A DNA stretch of 64,000 bases, taken from Gordonia sp. PP30. Its GTDB lineage: Bacteria; Actinomycetota; Actinomycetes; Mycobacteriales; Mycobacteriaceae. The notes under the pieces are model-generated. The model was not told where the DNA came from, did no database searches, and saw nothing but the letters and a program-made list of their open reading frames with translations. Positions 62,154 through 64,000 of this stretch are shown here, in pieces. The stretch's first letter is position 1. The number at the start of each line of letters is the position of its first letter. A program made the position numbers and the translations under genes. The stretch is taken from contig NZ_CP095864.1 of NCBI RefSeq assembly GCF_023100845.1, positions 3,348,001 to 3,412,000 of the forward strand. The letters are read 5' to 3'.

Positions 62154-63217
62154 GCAGCACGATGATCGATGCCCGGGCTGATCTCGCCGGCGGGTATCTA
62201 CGGTCGACCCCGGACACCGTCCTGCTCGGTGAGCTGCCGTGCGCGTCCGACACCCCGGTCACCTCGGTCAACCCCGGCGACGTCATCACCATCGACACCG
62301 TCAGTCACGAGGGAATCCTGCCCGACCAGGGAAGCGACCCACGCGCGTTCTTCGCTCGCTTCGGCGTCCCGGAAAGCCAGGTACTGCCCGATGCGATCGA
62401 TATCGCAGAGTCGGGCCGCCGCCCGGCCGGCGCAGGGCCGCACGTCGTCACTGGGCCGATCGCGGTCCCCGGTGCACGGCCGGGCGACCTGCTGGCCGTC
62501 ACCGTCATCGATCTGGTCCGGCGCGCCGACTACGGCATCGTGTCGTCACGGCACGGCAGGGGCGCGCTGCCCGATAGGTTCCCCGCTGAGGACGTGACCA
62601 GTGTGTTCTGCCTCGCCAATGGCGACGTCGGCAGTCTCCCGATGGTGCAGGACGAATCCGCGTTCGCCGGTGGCGGACGCGCGATCCGGTTCCCGCTGCG
62701 CCCGTTCCTCGGGATCACCGGGGTCGCATCGGCGGACGGGGTGCGCCCCAACTCGGTGCCTCCGGGTCTCTACGGCGGCAACCTCGACATCACGCACCTG
62801 GGCGTCGGATCCACGCTGTTTCTGCCGGTGCAGGTGCCAGATGCATTGCTGTACGTCGGCGACCCGCACTATGCACAGGGCGACGGCGAGGTTGCACTCA
62901 CCGCGTTCGAGGCCCCTCTCCGCGGCACCCTCCGAGTCGAGGTGGTCCCGGGCGGCGCGTCGACCGCGAACGGCCGTCCGTTCGCCGAGACCAGCGACTT
63001 ACTCATCGCGATCGGGCTCGACGCCGACCTCGACGAGGCATGCCGCGACAGCGTCCGGGGCGCACTGGAGCTCATCGAGCACCGGTACGGGGTTCCCGCC
63101 GGCCTCGCCTATGCCTACCTGTCTGCGGCGGCCGACGTCCGGATCTCTCAGGTCGTCGATCAGGTGAAGGGCTGCCACACCGTCATCCGCAAGGACGACT
63201 TCCGGGAGTGGTCGTGA
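62150..63217 (+). CDS. Acetamidase/formamidase family protein
   Basis: 355 residues from GTG 62150 (GTGA overlap). FmdA_AmdA family: NPGDVITIDTVSHEGIL, GPHVVTGPIAVPGARPGDLLAVTVIDL, IRFPLRPFLGITGVA, NSVPPGLYGGNLDITHLGVGSTLFLPVQV, LLYVGDPHYAQGDGEV and the C-terminal YLSAAADVRISQVVDQVKGCH. The family hydrolyses formamide or short aliphatic amides to ammonia and the acid. It would suit a late step that frees ammonium. GTGA overlap with the next gene. Confidence 0.93.
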   Translation: MSSTMIDARADLAGGYLRSTPDTVLLGELPCASDTPVTSVNPGDVITIDTVSHEGILPDQGSDPRAFFARFGVPESQVLPDAIDIAESGRRPAGAGPHVVTGPIAVPGARPGDLLAVTVIDLVRRADYGIVSSRHGRGALPDRFPAEDVTSVFCLANGDVGSLPMVQDESAFAGGGRAIRFPLRPFLGITGVASADGVRPNSVPPGLYGGNLDITHLGVGSTLFLPVQVPDALLYVGDPHYAQGDGEVALTAFEAPLRGTLRVEVVPGGASTANGRPFAETSDLLIAIGLDADLDEACRDSVRGALELIEHRYGVPAGLAYAYLSAAADVRISQVVDQVKGCHTVIRKDDFREWS

Positions 63218-64000
63218 CCGGGGACTGGTTCGCGGTGCGCCAGTACCCGAACCGGGTGTATCTGATCTCCGAGCCCTGCCACGTGAACAGTTACCTCGTG
63301 GTGGGTGAGGAGAGGGCGCTGCTGTTCGACACCGGGCTGGGTATCGACGACATTTCACAGGCGGTGCGAGGACTCACCGATCTCCCCCTGGTCGTCGTCA
63401 ACTCGCACCACCATCTGGACCATCGCGGCGGCAATCAGCATGTGCCCGCCGTCGACTTCCTGGCGCACCCGTCCGGCTCGGGACTGTACGGAGCCGTGGA
63501 GCCGGCGGAGCTAGCGGCATACGCGGAGTCGGCGAAGTCGATGTACACGACGTACACCGCACTGCGGGATCTCGACAAGATCAAGTTCTTCCTCACCCCG
63601 GACGATCTCACCATGCGCCCGATCCCGGACCTGAGCAGCTGGAGGATACCGGCCACCGAACCGACCGGATTCCTCGATGACGGCGACGTGATCGATCTGG
63701 GCGGGCGGAGCCTCACCGTCCTTCACACGCCCGGACATGTTCCCGACTCGATCTGCCTGTGGGAGCGCGACACCGGAGCGCTGTTCTGCGGAGACACTCT
63801 CCTGACCACCACCTACTGGGCGCATCTGACCGACAGCGATGTGCCGACGTTCGCCGCCTCCCTCGCTCGACTCGCCGCACTCGACGTGACGACGGCCTTC
63901 GTCGGCCACAACCTGGTCGCGGATGCGGGACCCGACTTCGTACGGGACGTCGCTGCTCGATTCGCCGCCGTCGTCCGCGACCCGGATATCGGTGTGGTCG
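63214..64000 (+). CDS. Metallo-beta-lactamase-fold hydrolase (cut by window end)
   Basis: 262 residues are visible from GTG 63214; the 3' end is beyond the window. The zinc motif is NSHHHLDHRGG, with later ligands in HTPGHVPDS, LFCGDTLLTT and FVGHNLV. It resembles glyoxalase II-like or lactonase-like hydrolases, which could open a lactam, lactone or thioester. It continues the overlapping gene run, so the operon probably extends further right. Confidence 0.9.
   Translation, partial: MTGDWFAVRQYPNRVYLISEPCHVNSYLVVGEERALLFDTGLGIDDISQAVRGLTDLPLVVVNSHHHLDHRGGNQHVPAVDFLAHPSGSGLYGAVEPAELAAYAESAKSMYTTYTALRDLDKIKFFLTPDDLTMRPIPDLSSWRIPATEPTGFLDDGDVIDLGGRSLTVLHTPGHVPDSICLWERDTGALFCGDTLLTTTYWAHLTDSDVPTFAASLARLAALDVTTAFVGHNLVADAGPDFVRDVAARFAAVVRDPDIGVV

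Overview
This window is very GC-rich. Its genes point to a mycolic-acid actinobacterium (order Mycobacteriales), most like Gordonia or a close relative. The evidence is an Lsr2 nucleoid protein with its RGR DNA-binding motif, an Rv3717-type peptidoglycan amidase, a fadD12-like ligase beside an acyltransferase, a DUF222/HNH (13E12-type) gene, many GTG starts and dense 4-base gene overlaps. The genus is an inference; no rRNA or other species marker is present.

Layout. 1-9.1 kb: the tail of an IS110-type transposase, ychF, an AI-2E-type transporter, a bifunctional Ada-AlkA repair protein coupled to ogt, rmuC, a DUF6542-like membrane protein, then a 45-bp tandem repeat interrupted by a complete 1360-bp IS3-family element. 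9.1-25.9 kb: mostly core genes. These are a nucleosidase, an SDR, a cell-wall amidase, a COG0523 GTPase coupled to trhO, a lipoprotein, lsr2 with a readable promoter and terminator, a polar amino acid ABC transporter with a fused binding protein-permease, a DUF1275 protein, an alcohol dehydrogenase, and an overlapping HAD/membrane/HerA-like operon. 25.9-41.3 kb: two ABC-F ATPases, an acyltransferase plus a START-acyl-CoA ligase fusion, two more repeat arrays, glutaminase-STAS, a luciferase-like oxidoreductase, a DMT exporter, a MarR regulator, a nitrobindin-like protein, a GltB2-like FMN protein, and a TetR/MFS divergon with three visible operators.

41.5-47.7 kb looks accessory or decayed. 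It holds a frameshifted DUF222/HNH gene, a frameshifted IS481-type element sitting in a CTAG target, and an amidohydrolase with two frameshifts. Each lesion can be repaired by adding one C or G, so either real decay or consensus errors could explain them. 47.7-50.5 kb: a MocR/PdxR-type regulator divergent from an aminotransferase, with PdxR-box-like repeats between them.

50.5-64.0 kb (runs off the window) is the most interesting part: an apparently coordinated nitrogen-compound catabolic locus. One minus-strand operon (AllA-like ureidoglycolate lyase, luciferase-like flavin enzyme, DUF1275 membrane protein, GntR regulator) diverges from an amidase fused to an AtzH-like domain. Next comes a FadR-type GntR regulator followed by a tightly packed run: NMT1/THI5-type ABC importer, cytosine/guanine-deaminase-like amidohydrolase, creatininase-like hydrolase, RutB-like cysteine hydrolase, cupin, acetamidase/formamidase, metallo-beta-lactamase-fold hydrolase. 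Near-identical palindromes in front of the amidase and in front of the FadR-type regulator suggest one regulon. Uptake, deamination, ring opening, ureido cleavage and amide hydrolysis of an N-heterocycle is the simplest reading; the substrate cannot be told from sequence alone.
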